Source of the DNA: JBFKAV01 sp041621405
Lineage (GTDB): Bacteria; Pseudomonadota; Alphaproteobacteria; Rhodobacterales; Rhodobacteraceae
Assembly (NCBI GenBank): GCA_041621405.1
Contig: JBFKAV010000201.1
Location: 1-5,365, forward strand
Direction of reading: 5' to 3'
Length of the DNA stretch: 5,365 nucleotides
Position numbers and translations under genes: made by a program. This document shows positions 5,342 to 5,365 of this stretch, one piece after another (position 1 is the stretch's first letter; each line of letters opens with the position of its first letter). Under the pieces are notes generated by a model. That model did no database searches. It saw only the letters and a list, made by a program, of their open reading frames with translations, and was not told the origin of the DNA.

Positions 5342-5365
5342 CGCCGCGGCCGGCGCCACGGGTCC
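5342..5365 (+). other. Short 3' flank of proS
   Basis: Only 24 bases follow the proS stop. They are GC-rich, with no T-run, so no intrinsic terminator and no downstream gene start can be seen before the window ends. Confidence 0.4.

Noticed and set aside
3905..5359. A 484-codon open frame antisense to proS
   Set aside because: Rich in His, Arg, Val and Leu with no domain character, and fully explained by the codon bias of proS on the other strand.
1..5365. Mobile element, CRISPR array, tRNA or rRNA gene
   Set aside because: I found no transposase or integrase, no spaced direct repeats, no tRNA-like cloverleaf and no rRNA sequence in either strand.

Overview
The window looks like chromosomal DNA from a high-GC alphaproteobacterium, most likely of the Rhodobacteraceae/Rhodobacterales. 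The reasons are roughly 65-75% GC in coding regions, a short prolyl-tRNA synthetase without the large editing insertion, an Hda-type DnaA regulator encoded directly after an AI-2E/PerM-family membrane protein, and Tad (Flp pilus) minor-pilin-like genes. This placement comes from protein character and remembered gene orders, not from a search.

Layout. Five genes lie on the minus strand and one on the plus strand. Reading leftward from about 3.8 kb: a DNase I-fold (endonuclease/exonuclease/phosphatase) protein (3797-2991), a polytopic AI-2E/PerM-family membrane protein (2897-1809), hda (1809-1141), an intergenic region of about 208 bases with an AT-rich half and several dyad symmetries, a TadE-like pseudopilin gene (932-492), and the N-terminal 163 codons of a TadG-like gene that runs off the left edge (489-1). 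On the plus strand, proS (3950-5341) diverges from the nuclease-fold gene across a 152-base spacer. It ends 24 bases before the right edge.

How the genes relate. The AI-2E-family gene and hda overlap by one base (TGATG), with the hda ribosome binding site inside the upstream gene, so their translation is very probably coupled. The nuclease-fold gene is 93 bases upstream on the same strand and may or may not share the transcript. TadE and TadG are two bases apart and form a second coupled pair, probably with its own control region at about 933-1045. ProS is a housekeeping enzyme with its own promoter region.

Assessment. Most of the window is ordinary core genome, and I see no mobile element, CRISPR array, RNA gene or defence system. 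The places most worth a second look are the dyad-rich AT-rich region upstream of tadE, the mutually exclusive hairpins between hda and tadE, the hda/tad junction, and a C-terminal extension of about 20 residues on ProS.
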